Source: C00003060 sp964502635 | Lineage (GTDB): Bacteria > Desulfobacterota > Desulfobacteria > Desulfobacterales > C00003060 | NCBI GenBank assembly: GCA_964502635.1 | Contig: CAZCXI010000009.1 | Location: 1-49,667, forward strand | Direction of reading: 5' to 3' | Length of the DNA stretch: 49,667 nucleotides | The notes under the pieces: generated by a model | The model's database searches: none | What the model saw: the letters and a program-made list of their open reading frames with translations, nothing else | What the model was told of the DNA's origin: nothing | Shown: piece by piece, positions 34,279 to 44,300 of the stretch | Layout: each line of letters begins with the position of its first letter | Numbering within the stretch: position 1 is the stretch's first letter | Program-made: the position numbers and the translations under genes

Positions 34279-36156
34279 TCAAGGCGCCCAAAGCGCATCG
34301 CGCAGGCCGGACCTCCGCTCAATGCGACGGGAGGTGGCGGCGCGAAACACCGCCTCGTCTCCCCATATCTCAACACGCTCCTTGGCGCGAGTGATCCCCG
34401 TATAGATGAGTTCCCGCGTCAATATGGGAACATCCCTGTCAGGCAAAAGAAGGAGCACCCGGCCGAACTCGGATCCCTGGCTCTTGTGAACGGTCATGGC
34501 ATAGACGGTTTCGTGTTCAGGCAACCTGAGGGGATGGAATTTTCGCACCGCACCATCCGGGGCCAAGAAAAAAGCGCGAAGCTCATCATTGGCTCGAGTA
34601 TCCGGCAGAATGATTCCTACATCTCCGTTGAACAGGCGCAGATGGTAGTCATTGCTGGTAATCAAGACAGGACGGCCGGCATACCATCTTCTCTGTCTTT
34701 CTATGAGCTTTTCCCTCTCAAGGATTTGCTCCACCAATGCGTTTAGAGCCATCACGCCGTAGGGCCCTTGTCTGATCGCACATAGAATCCGAAATCTATC
34801 GAATCGCTGAAAAACCTCCAGGGTATCCGGGGTGTCACGACCTTCCAGGTACGCTTTAAAGCCTCCCAAGATCTTGTCCTTGAGGATGTGTGGCAACCCA
34901 TCAGGCCCGGGCAGGTTCCTCCACTTGATATCTCTATATCGGCCGCCCATCAGCAGTGTGATCGAGCGATCAGCGTCGCCTGCATTGACCGCCTGGCTGA
35001 CCATACGGATACCGCTCTCACTGCCAAAGCGAAAGGTCTTCCGGAGTTGAACAATACAGTCCTCGATGCCGGAACCCTCTTCTCCATCGGACTGTACGAG
35101 GATCTCGTATCCCGTGACCTCTTTGAGATGGTTTCGGAAAGACCTTGAAAATCCGTGGACATGACCCGTATCACAAATATCGCCGAGAACGGCCCCCGCC
35201 TCCACTGAGGCGAGCTGATCCTTATCCCCCAAGAGGATCAACCGGGCCTGCGGGGCAAGAGCCTGGGTCAGCTTGGATACCAAGGCCAGGTCAACCATGG
35301 AGGCCTCATCCACGACAGCTACATCAACAGGCAAGAAGTTCCTGGCGTGATGACGAAAATAGGGGGAGCCGGGAATGCTTCCAAGCAGACGATGCAGCGT
35401 CGAAGCCTCTTCGGGTATAGCCTCCTTGATCCTGTCCGAACAATGCAGCCCTGGCTTGCCACGCTTGATTGCTTCCTGCAACTTGGCGGCAGCCTTTCCC
35501 GTGGGAGCGGCAAGGGCTATTCGAAGCTTTCTTGAGTGGGGTTGTTCTAAGATCAAGGCCAGGATTCTGACAACCGTTGTGGTTTTACCTGTTCCAGGGC
35601 CTCCGGAAATCACACAGAATCTCTTCATCAATGCGGTAAAGGCGGCCACTTGCTGCCAGTCTATGGCTTCACCTTGGCCTGTGGGCCGCGAAATGAAGGT
35701 GGCGCCAAAAATCCGTCCCAAACCCTCCCTGAGGCGTGTCAGGTCGATATCTTCTTCATCCTCGAGAACCCGCCTCCTGATCCAATCGGCCAGTTTTTCC
35801 TGATAGTCCCAGTAACGGTACAAATACAGCCGGGATCTGTCGTCAAGAATGAGCGGGGCATACTCGCCCGGTTTTCCGACCACAGCACTTTTTCTGAGCT
35901 TGTTGCACCAGTCATTCAATCGGGGGCAAACAACACGGTCCTTCCCGTCCTGTCCACCCAATAACCGGTTTCCGTCCACGCTCGTCAGATCAAGACAGAT
36001 GTGGCCCTGGCTCGTGTAGTGGCTCACCATGGCCGCTGCAAGCCACAGCTCTGGGCTACGGCTACCAGCCAGTCGCCCCATAAAGCCGGCAAAATGGATG
36101 TCCAGGGGAGAGAATAGTCCCCCATGGTAAAGCCGGTTTAGATCTTCCTGTTTCAT
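34279..36156 (-). CDS. recD: Exodeoxyribonuclease V alpha subunit RecD
   Basis: A 625-residue superfamily 1 helicase. Walker A is GGPGTGKTTTVVRIL near residues 180-195, with the DEAS motif at VAVVDEASMVDLAL and the C-terminal TVHKSQGSEFGRVLLLLP and YTGITRAKERVEIWG motifs typical of RecD. It is the fast 5'-to-3' motor of RecBCD, which processes double-strand ends and degrades linear DNA. Unusually it stands about 1.6 kb downstream of recB, with a cold-shock gene and repeats between them, so it needs its own promoter or readthrough. Length is normal for RecD. Confidence 0.93.
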   Translation of the reverse strand: MKQEDLNRLYHGGLFSPLDIHFAGFMGRLAGSRSPELWLAAAMVSHYTSQGHICLDLTSVDGNRLLGGQDGKDRVVCPRLNDWCNKLRKSAVVGKPGEYAPLILDDRSRLYLYRYWDYQEKLADWIRRRVLEDEEDIDLTRLREGLGRIFGATFISRPTGQGEAIDWQQVAAFTALMKRFCVISGGPGTGKTTTVVRILALILEQPHSRKLRIALAAPTGKAAAKLQEAIKRGKPGLHCSDRIKEAIPEEASTLHRLLGSIPGSPYFRHHARNFLPVDVAVVDEASMVDLALVSKLTQALAPQARLILLGDKDQLASVEAGAVLGDICDTGHVHGFSRSFRNHLKEVTGYEILVQSDGEEGSGIEDCIVQLRKTFRFGSESGIRMVSQAVNAGDADRSITLLMGGRYRDIKWRNLPGPDGLPHILKDKILGGFKAYLEGRDTPDTLEVFQRFDRFRILCAIRQGPYGVMALNALVEQILEREKLIERQRRWYAGRPVLITSNDYHLRLFNGDVGIILPDTRANDELRAFFLAPDGAVRKFHPLRLPEHETVYAMTVHKSQGSEFGRVLLLLPDRDVPILTRELIYTGITRAKERVEIWGDEAVFRAATSRRIERRSGLRDALWAP

Positions 36157-36213
36157 CGCTTCATGACTGACGGCAAAACCCGTTTGGTTCTTCTCCCGAT
36201 TAGTTGATGGAAA

Positions 36214-36617
36214 GGGTTCGAGGGGTCAAGGGTTCAAGGGGTCGAGTGTTTCATTTCTAACGATTTCACACTTCCTTATTTGCGATCCAAGCGCGTATCC
36301 TTCATCAGGGAATCTTCTTGTTGTTTTGTAAATTGCTAAACATGATGGTTTCGTAAAAAGTCGATTTTACTCACTCCGTGAACATTTTGGGGGCCCTTAA
36401 GATGTTCAGCTAAAATGCTAAGACTCGGGCCAACGCCCTCAGACAGTTAGCATTTCTTAACGCTGAAGATCTTAAGTGCCTTTCTCCCAAAATGCTCAAT
36501 ATCGTTCGCAAAATACTTTTTACGAGTCTGTCAAACATAGCTGAGAGGACATTTGCCAAACCTTTAATCGTCTATAATGCTTAAGCATTTTACTCGAACC
36601 CTTGAACCCTCGAATCC
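36214..36617. mobile_element. Nested palindromic repeat element between recB and recD
   Basis: Outer arms: GGGTTCGAGGGGTCAAGGGT (from 36214, running to about 36247) and its inverse at 36588-36617 (CTCGAACCCTTGAACCCTCG). Inside lies a 175-base near-palindrome at 36351-36525: TCGTAAAAAGT/ACTTTTTACGA, CATTTTGGG/CCCAAAATG, a 15-base pair with one mismatch (36396-36410 with 36462-36476), AATGCTAA/TTAGCATT, and the loop GGGC-CAAC-GCCC. No protein is encoded. The first 41 bases (36344-36384) recur at 33813 and in part at 49571, so it belongs to a repeat family. Confidence 0.65.
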
Positions 36618-36669
36618 TTATGATTCTATCAACTCTTTCGGAGATGATCCCAAAATAACTATAAATCAT

Positions 36670-36699
36670 TTGACTTTGTTGAAAGAATCAGGTTATCAT
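36670..36699 (+). promoter_or_regulatory. Candidate promoter of the cold-shock gene
   Basis: TTGACT at 36670-36675 and TATCAT at 36694-36699 are 18 bases apart. Transcription would start about 120 bases before the ATG, which gives the long 5' leader usual for cold-shock genes. Confidence 0.45.
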
Positions 36700-36825
36700 A
36701 TTAGCAATCAATAAAGGGCCGTCTTGATTGGCGGTCCGGTTTCGCTCTCAGGGAAGATCCATTTGTCAAGCGTGGCAACCTGAAGTCTGGAACTATGAGA
36801 ATTTCTTTGAAAGGAGGGTGTCACA

Positions 36826-37026
36826 ATGGCCGATGGAACTGTGAAGTGGTTTAATGACCAAAAAGGCTACGGCTTTATTGAGCAGGAAGATGGCCCGGAT
36901 GTATTTGTTCATCATTCAGGGATCAATGCAGCGGGTTTCAAATCTCTCAATGAAGGCGACAGGGTGACCTTTGATATCGAGCAGGGCACAAAAGGTCCGT
37001 CCGCAGTGAACGTCACTGCCGTTTAG
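36826..37026 (+). CDS. Cold-shock protein, CspA family
   Basis: A 66-residue cold-shock domain protein. The RNA-binding motifs are both present: RNP1 as KGYGFI and RNP2 as VFVHHSG. MADGTVKWFNDQKGYGFIEQ and GPSAVNVTAV frame a complete five-stranded OB fold. It is expected to bind single-stranded RNA and melt structures, at cold or as a general translation helper. AAAGGAGG six bases upstream is a strong ribosome binding site. A rho-independent terminator follows. Orientation is opposite to the surrounding rec genes. Confidence 0.96.
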   Translation: MADGTVKWFNDQKGYGFIEQEDGPDVFVHHSGINAAGFKSLNEGDRVTFDIEQGTKGPSAVNVTAV

Positions 37027-37048
37027 GTCGTTTTTCAAAGCCGAAACA

Positions 37049-37085
37049 GGGCATTTCATCGATTCAGATGGAGTGCCCTTTTTTT
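37049..37085 (+). terminator. Rho-independent terminator of the cold-shock gene
   Basis: GGGCA (37049-37053) and TGCCC (37074-37078) pair, enclosing TCATC/GATG, and are followed by seven T at 37079-37085. Confidence 0.85.
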
Positions 37086-37305
37086 ATCCATAGCCGGATT
37101 TCAGGGAACGCCGAATCGTATCCATTCGGGCGGTTCGTAACATGTTACATCTTTCAAACACCGCTCGCGCAAAACGTGGACCAGTCACGAGCAGACGGCA
37201 AGGGTTCGCCCATTGCACTGCATCCGCGTCTTGTGCAGTAGATGCCTCGGTTCTACCCATTTTCTGGACACTAGGGCCGAGGGATATCGTTCCTGCCCGT
37301 GCGCA

Positions 37306-37497
37306 TCACTCGGGCAACTCGGTGCGGTAATGAATCAACCAGCCCGACGCTCCGATTTCAGCGCGTTCGATGCGGAAAATATTCTGTTTGGCATGAGGAT
37401 CAACACGGAGCATGTACGAGAGATGCATGTTTTTCTCTTCTCTCATCATGTTCGGCCTGGGGTCCTCGATGAAGGTTTTTCTCTCTTCCACCGTCAT
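37306..37497 (-). CDS. Small hypothetical protein near recB
   Basis: A 63-residue reading frame from the ATG at 37497 (MTVEERKTFIEDPRPNMM), with GGAG about eight bases upstream. Composition looks protein-like: the end IFRIERAEIGASGWLIHYRT has alternating polar and hydrophobic residues. No family is recognised. It lies downstream of recB and on the same strand, but separated from it by 226 bases. Confidence 0.4.
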   Translation of the reverse strand: MTVEERKTFIEDPRPNMMREEKNMHLSYMLRVDPHAKQNIFRIERAEIGASGWLIHYRTELPE

Positions 37498-37723
37498 TTC
37501 CGGGTCTCCTTGCTTTGAAGACAATGAAGCTTTGTTCGTCCCTGCTACGACTGAAACATCATTTTTCGCACCTTGTTACGAGTCCATCAAACTTTTACGC
37601 CACAAGTAGTTTACAGATTTCGGACAAAATATCAAACTTCTTTATGCTATCGGCCCTATTTCGTCATGATGCTACGTCTGCCCCATGCCTTGAAAGAAAA
37701 GTCAGGAAGAACGCAATCTGAGT

Positions 37724-40700
37724 TCATCCCTCGGACATGTCACGATCAATGAGGGTTGCAGATAATTCGCTGATCAATTTTCCGGATGGCCTGTCCCTAA
37801 AAATACCGAACCCCGGCCCCCTGTCAGGGTCCACGCCGCGCAGGAAGATGTAGTAGACAGCCCCGAAATCTGTCTCATAGTCGTAGCCGGGCAGTCGAAC
37901 CTGCAGGTACTGGTTCAGGGCAATAGCGTAGATATGATACTGAAGGATGTAAAACGCCTCTCCCATGGCCGCAGCCAGTCCTTCCTGGCCATAATCTTCC
38001 ACGCTGGTGCCGAGAAGATTTGACTTCCAGTCCACGAGATAGAACCGACCCTCAAATTGAAAGACCATATCCATGAATCCCTTCATAAAGCCCCTGACAG
38101 GTGAAAAATGCAACCGTTCAATACGTCCAGGGAAGTCGCCAGGGATCTCCGGCCCGCCACATTTTCTAAACACGTCTTTCAACTCTTTCGGTGATATCGA
38201 TTTCAAGGGAAAATAAAACCCCAATTCGTTGAGCCGAGCTCCAGTGCTTATGCGCGACAGAGTAAAGGTGTCCCGGGACGGTTCTAGGGAAACGGACAAG
38301 ACATTGTCGATCATATGGCACAGGGTTTCCTGCCATTGGAGTTCAAACCCATATGTTCTGAGCTTATCGGCCACCAGTTGTTCCCTTGGAGACGGGTCTG
38401 CTTGCGAAAAATCCAAGTGCTCGAATATGTCGTGCATGAGTATCCCCGCCCTTGTCCCGCCGGGAAAGGCAAAAATCCCTGAAGGCTCTTCGGGGATGGC
38501 TATGCCTTCAGTCACCTCTTGATCATAGGGCTCGGACAAGGCCATGGCATCGTGGTCAGCCAGGCCTGCGGTGTGAGGCTCGCGGGTTGTCAGAGATGAA
38601 AAACTTGAAATCTTCCAGGAACGGTCAATGCTTCCTGAAAATTTTCGGCAGACCAGCTGCATCGTCTCACCACGAGCCGGCGAACAGGCCTTTGCGGCCT
38701 CCGTCGGCATATCGGACAATCCGATAGCCCCATCAGCCTTGGCCTGGATCGATTCCAGTTCTGCCAGTACCTCTTCATCACTTAAAGCCCTGAACCTTTC
38801 CCCCAGAGCGCTGAGCACATCTCGTCCTTTCCATGACCGCGGTTGATGGAAGAGGTAAGCCGGGGCCGATGTCTCAGCCTCATTGAAACGGCCCCAGACG
38901 AGGTAACACCGGTTTCTTGCCCGGGTCAAGGCAACATACAGTAACCTCAGATTTTCTGCTAGTTGCTCCTTTTCAGCCAGCACACGGTTCCCATCCATGC
39001 CTTCAGAGCCAAGATCAAGCGTTAACAGCATGTGCTCCCTTTCATCGTGAAACGTGAAAGGGTCTCTTGGTTTTCTGAGCCTGGAGCCGTCCCATGCAAA
39101 GGGGCAAAAGACAATCGGATACTCGAGGCCCTTGCTCTTATGGATGGTCACAAGTTTTACGGCCTTCTCATCGCTTTCCAGGCGCAGCTGGTGTTCCTCC
39201 AACCGCTGAGCATTTGGATCTCTTTGTTCCGAAAGCCATTTCAAGAGTCCGGCCATGCCCAGATTTCTTTCAACCGATGCCCGATGAAGGACTTCCGAGA
39301 GATGGAGCACGTTCGTATTCCTGCGTTCTCCGTCGTATAATGACATGAGGCGAGGCATGACCTTTTCTGCTAACAACAGGTAACGAAACATCCGGATAAA
39401 ACCCTTCTTGTTCCACAGGTCGTGATATCCCTTGAATCTGACAAGCCACTGCTCCCATCCTGCTTCGTCCTTCATGAAACGCTCCAGGCCTTCTCCCTTG
39501 ACGCCCATCATATCGGTTGCCAGGGCCGCTTTCAGCAGCTTCTCGTTGTTTGGCTCAACAATGCCGGTCAGCAGCCTTTCCATTTCAAGGGCTTCATGGC
39601 AATGAAAGATGTCTTCGGTGCTGTAAAGAACGCTGGGGATGGAGAGCCCGGACAGGGCTTCCTGTATGAGACGTGCCTCAACATTTTTTCGTACCAGCAC
39701 GGCAATGTCACCCTCCTCAAGGGGTCTTTCTCCCAGCCGTATCTTGCTACGTCTGGCGAGATGAAGGAGCCGGGAAATCTCTGCGGCCACAGCCACGGGT
39801 ATGAGTTTCCGCGCCAGGGTCTTGGTCATCGGTTTGTCGAGTCCTGTCAATTGTTGGGCGCTGAGACACCACAACTGCAACGTCGGTTCGGGCTTCCCGT
39901 CGGTGCTGAGAAACTCGGGATCTTTTCTTGCTGCCGGCGTGGCTGGTCGAAACGCAATGGTGTCATAGACAAAGGGATGATCAGCATTGGCAAAGAGGGT
40001 ATTGATGCCGGTGATCAAATCTGGTTCTGATCGCCAGTTCTCTTTAAGCGTGTATCTGGATGCCACACTGGCGGCCGCGTCCATATAGGCAAAGATATCA
40101 GCGTTGCGGAAGCTGTATATGGCTTGCTTGGGATCGCCAATCAGAAACAGGATGCTGTCCTCGGGGCCGAAGACCTTCTTGAAAATGGCATACTGGATCG
40201 GATCTGTGTCCTGGAATTCATCGATCAGGGCCGCCCTGTATCTTGCTCTCATGGCGCTGGCCAGCTGATTGCCACCCGCTTGCTCCAAAGCCCGGTGCAG
40301 TTTCAACAAGAGATCGTCAAAAGACTGGATGTTTTTCTCCTCTTTCCTCTTGGCCAGCTCTCTCCAGACATCATGAAACAGCGCCGCTTTCAGCCCCAAA
40401 AGCCGTTGTCTAAACGCCCCTGCCAGATACTCGTGTTTCTGTCTCAGCTCTTCACAAAGGTCAAAGAAAGGATGGACCGGAGGCCTGTGGTTTTTCTTGA
40501 CCGCCCCTTTGATTTCGCTTGTAGTAAACTTGTCGAAGCCCTTGTACAAGGCCGCATTTCTGCCCCCCGAGGCCATATAAGCGTCCATGCTCTGAATCCA
40601 GCCCGCGACATTGGCCTTTCTGTACTTGGCCCTACTCAGACCTTCATGGGTCGCAAGAATATCTTCTACCTCGATGTGGTCAGATTCCCACGCGAGGCGA

Positions 40701-41365
40701 GTCCGTTTGAAACACGCTTTGAATTCTTTTTCCTGTAGAGAAGTATCCGGCATGTCAAGCTGAGGAATAATCCTCAGATATGGCTGGCCAACCTGATTGC
40801 CGAGAAGAGCAAGGAGGCTGTCCGGGCTGACTTTGTTATCCAGGGCATAGTGAATAAAAAGATGCGATGCCTCGTAGAAATGTCTTCGCCAGAAATCATG
40901 AACGATCTCGGCCTTTAGATCTTCCTGGTCAGTGACCAGTTCGGTATCAAATAAACTGCTGCTTTCAAAGGCATTCTCATAGAGCATTCGCCTGCAGAAT
41001 CCGTGAATGGTAAAGATGGCAGCTTGATCAAAAGCCCGGAGTGCTTCTTTAAGGTGCCTGAGTGCCGCCTTAGAATCCCTGGCTTTTTTCACCAGGTCGT
41101 TCAGGAAGCTCTCCTCATCGGAGCCGTTGGAAAATGCTTGTATGGCTCGACGCAGTTGACTGCGAATCCTGTGTTTCAGCTCATCTGTAGCCGCCTCGGT
41201 AAAAGTGACGACCAGTATCTGGTCCACGGAAAGGTTCTTCTCCAAAACCAGCCTCAGAAACAGCCCGGAAATCGTATAGGTTTTCCCCGTGCCGGCACTG
41301 GCCTCAATGAGATTGGTTCCCTCTAAGGGCGCATGTAAAAGGCCAAATTCTTGAATGCCTGTCAT
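37724..41365 (-). CDS. recB: Exodeoxyribonuclease V beta subunit RecB
   Basis: A 1213-residue RecB from the ATG at 41365, chosen because it overlaps the recC stop by ATGA; a longer frame begins at 41386. Walker A is ASAGTGKTYTIS near the start. The UvrD-like helicase motifs include ALIDEFQDTDPIQY, LIGDPKQAIYSFR and VTIHKSKGLEYPIVF. The C-terminal nuclease domain has MDMVFQFEGRFYLVDWKSN (the D-x-K/DWK-type catalytic site) and a final YQLQY-like helix (YILQYHIYAIALNQYL). It is the 3'-to-5' motor and the only nuclease of RecBCD. It follows recC directly. Confidence 0.95.
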   Translation of the reverse strand: MTGIQEFGLLHAPLEGTNLIEASAGTGKTYTISGLFLRLVLEKNLSVDQILVVTFTEAATDELKHRIRSQLRRAIQAFSNGSDEESFLNDLVKKARDSKAALRHLKEALRAFDQAAIFTIHGFCRRMLYENAFESSSLFDTELVTDQEDLKAEIVHDFWRRHFYEASHLFIHYALDNKVSPDSLLALLGNQVGQPYLRIIPQLDMPDTSLQEKEFKACFKRTRLAWESDHIEVEDILATHEGLSRAKYRKANVAGWIQSMDAYMASGGRNAALYKGFDKFTTSEIKGAVKKNHRPPVHPFFDLCEELRQKHEYLAGAFRQRLLGLKAALFHDVWRELAKRKEEKNIQSFDDLLLKLHRALEQAGGNQLASAMRARYRAALIDEFQDTDPIQYAIFKKVFGPEDSILFLIGDPKQAIYSFRNADIFAYMDAAASVASRYTLKENWRSEPDLITGINTLFANADHPFVYDTIAFRPATPAARKDPEFLSTDGKPEPTLQLWCLSAQQLTGLDKPMTKTLARKLIPVAVAAEISRLLHLARRSKIRLGERPLEEGDIAVLVRKNVEARLIQEALSGLSIPSVLYSTEDIFHCHEALEMERLLTGIVEPNNEKLLKAALATDMMGVKGEGLERFMKDEAGWEQWLVRFKGYHDLWNKKGFIRMFRYLLLAEKVMPRLMSLYDGERRNTNVLHLSEVLHRASVERNLGMAGLLKWLSEQRDPNAQRLEEHQLRLESDEKAVKLVTIHKSKGLEYPIVFCPFAWDGSRLRKPRDPFTFHDEREHMLLTLDLGSEGMDGNRVLAEKEQLAENLRLLYVALTRARNRCYLVWGRFNEAETSAPAYLFHQPRSWKGRDVLSALGERFRALSDEEVLAELESIQAKADGAIGLSDMPTEAAKACSPARGETMQLVCRKFSGSIDRSWKISSFSSLTTREPHTAGLADHDAMALSEPYDQEVTEGIAIPEEPSGIFAFPGGTRAGILMHDIFEHLDFSQADPSPREQLVADKLRTYGFELQWQETLCHMIDNVLSVSLEPSRDTFTLSRISTGARLNELGFYFPLKSISPKELKDVFRKCGGPEIPGDFPGRIERLHFSPVRGFMKGFMDMVFQFEGRFYLVDWKSNLLGTSVEDYGQEGLAAAMGEAFYILQYHIYAIALNQYLQVRLPGYDYETDFGAVYYIFLRGVDPDRGPGFGIFRDRPSGKLISELSATLIDRDMSEG

Positions 41366-44300
41366 GCTGCAATCTCTCCCTGGCACTTCAAGAGCGCTCC
41401 GAAGATATCTTCTGCCATGCGCTCAAATTCTGAATCAAGGGGATCGGCGTTGCCAAAACAAAGTTGATAGTAAACATCTTCGCACTCTCCCCGTTTGTAA
41501 TCGCTTCCCATCCAAGCATGACGGGCATGACGTAGCGCGTCGTCACGGGATCTGTTTCTTTCCAGGAGCATTTGGACATACGCCCAGGCAGATGCCGGGA
41601 AAAAATGGAGGGGCTTGACGAGCCCCTGCCAGTACCTTTGCAGGATCTCTTCAAGAATCTCCGCACTGTTTTCTACTGGGCCATATTCCCAAGCCGTCCA
41701 CTCGGGTTGCGTCCTTTGAGGGTGCAAGCCTGCCAGCACGCTGGTGCGAGGATAATGGTCGGCCTGAAGGCTATTGAGGACCAGGTGGTGAATCCACAAT
41801 CTCAGGCGGTCCCTGGGACTCACCCTTGCATAGCGGTACTGCATCAGCCTTCCCGGAAAAACCGCATCCATGGTCCCTGTCACCTTGAAATGGGACACGT
41901 CCAAATTGATTTCAATAGGCCCAAGGGCGGGGCTCATGGTGTAACCTTTTGTTTTTTCAACAAATATGTCGATTCCATGACTCAGTTCTTCGTATATGCA
42001 TTCTCCAACGGCTCCGTGCGGAAGCCGCCCAGTGGCCTTGATCAGAGGCAAGAAATCTTTGAGGCTGCACCCCGAAAACTTTTTTCCCACCAGGTTTTCC
42101 TCAACCAGGTACTTTTCCAGACCTTTGAGATCAAACGATTCCCCCTCTTCCAGGATCGAGGCCCTTTCTTCAAGATAGATTCCAAGGCGCTTGTTGAGCA
42201 GAAACATGGCCGGATTGCCGAAAAATCGGCACAAGTCGTTCAAATCAACCAGCTTCCACGCTTCTTCCGGCTCTGAAAGACCTTTGGAAATAAACGGCAC
42301 AGGGCCCTCACGTGCCCTCGACAGGCACTGGGCCGCCTGGCAGTTTGCCTCGGAATAGCTAAACAGTCTCCCGTTATCCTTGAAGTACTCCGGGCTGAAA
42401 GCCTGAAGGCGATGTTTGGTAACGATACGGTCCAGGACCTTCGTGGCCTGGACCTCAAAGCCTTGCTCGATGTAATCCATGAGCTCACTGACCAGAACCG
42501 AGGGCGGCCCTTGGCTGTTATCCTGGGGGCTTTGACCCACATAACTGATATATAACGTCTCTCTGGCCGAAAGCACGGCTTCCAGAAAGAGGTATCTGTC
42601 ATCGTGACGACGGGAACGGTCTCCCGGTCTGGGGTGTCTGGCTATGAGATCAAAACCCAATGCTTTGCGCTGCCGGGGATAGGCATCTCCATCCATCCCC
42701 ACAAGACAGATGATTTTAAAGGGGATGCTTCGCATGGGCAACATGGCACAAAAGGTGATGCCGCCGGCCATAAAACCAAAGCCGAAGCCTTGTTTTTCAA
42801 GGTGTTGTCCCAAGTGCCACTTGATGAGGCGCAGATCAATGGCTTCATCGAAACCAGAGACCTCTTGCATATCAGCCAAATCCTTGAGTGTCCGACGGAT
42901 GACTTGCATGTCACTTTCTGTGTCTTCATCCGGCGAAAAAAATCGCTCAAGAAGGCCTGTCAGTGTCTCGGACCACGCATCCAAGGTCTGCGGTTGACTG
43001 AGGGACACGACCTGGGCATAAAGTTGCTCGAAAAATTCAAGAAACACCCCCAATACCTGGGCCTCACCGCCCTCAATATGATCGTACGGCAGGACGCCAC
43101 CGAACATGTTTTCGTCCTGCCCGGCCATGGCATAGCCCAAGAGGAGTCTTTCCAGGCCGGCCCGCCAGGTGTTTTCCGAAAAGGCGGGAAGGCCGAGTTG
43201 ACCGCGGCTTTGCCCATCCATGCCCCATCTTATCCGTGTCTCCTTGACCCATCCTTGAATCAGTGCGAGGTCGGTGTCTGACAAACCGAGCTTGCGCCGC
43301 ACGGCCGGCGATTCCAGGATCGAGAGGACCTGTGAGGCGCCAAAGCGGCTTCCGTATAGATCCAGCACCGCCAGGAACGCATCGATAATCTGGCTTTCTT
43401 TCCTCACACCGCGATCTGCTATCGTGAAAGGAAACCTCCTGGCATCATCAGCCTGGACATCGAATACCGCCTGGATGTAAGGGGCATAGGTTTCAATATC
43501 CGGCATCATCACCAGGACATCCTTTGGCAACAGGCGCGGATTCTTTTCGAACATGTCAAGAAGCCGGTCATGCAGCACCTCGATCTCCCGCATGGCACTG
43601 TGGCATGAGTGGATCTGGACCGAAGTATCATGGTGCGCAATAAGGCGCCTTCCATCCGAGATCTGATTCCTGTCTCGGAGGTTTAAAATGTCGGATTGCA
43701 GGCACGAAAGCAGTCTGTCCTCGCCGGGGTCCTGGAAGGATGCCATTTCCTCGCAATGGAACTCATGGAACAAATCAAAGAAATCCCTGCCGAGCTTTCC
43801 CATGGACGCCAGGAGGCTGTTCCCTTTTTCAAGGTGGAGCGCTTCCGGGGTCAGATCTTCCCCACCCTCTCTGTCCATGGTTCTTTTCACCTCCCAGTCA
43901 GAGACAATATCACCCCAGTATTCCTTGCAGGGATTCATCAGAAAAAGGTTCACCCGGGTAAGGCGCGACAGGCCGGCCAGGACCTCCATGTGAAACCGAG
44001 GAAGAGAAGAGATCCCGAAGATCGAAATCCTCTCGGGCAAGCCCTCTATGGCAGCGGAAGATTCTTCAATCGCTTGAAGAAAAGTCTTCCTCAGTCCGGC
44101 CCGATGCCCTCTTTCATCACCTTTAACCAGTTCCCTCCAGAGGACCGCCTGCCAGTGGTCTTCCTGGTTTTGTTCCCATGAGAGCATCATTTCCGGACGA
44201 AAAAGCAGGTATTGATCAAAGGTGTCTGCAATGCGCTCAGAAAGCTGGAGACATTTCAGATCCCTTCCTCCATCACCAAGGTAGCGCCTGAGGCTCTCAA

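Noticed and set aside
36700..36825. Temperature-sensing leader of the cold-shock gene
   Set aside because: The leader is long enough, but I could not identify a conserved cold-box or a convincing alternative fold by eye.
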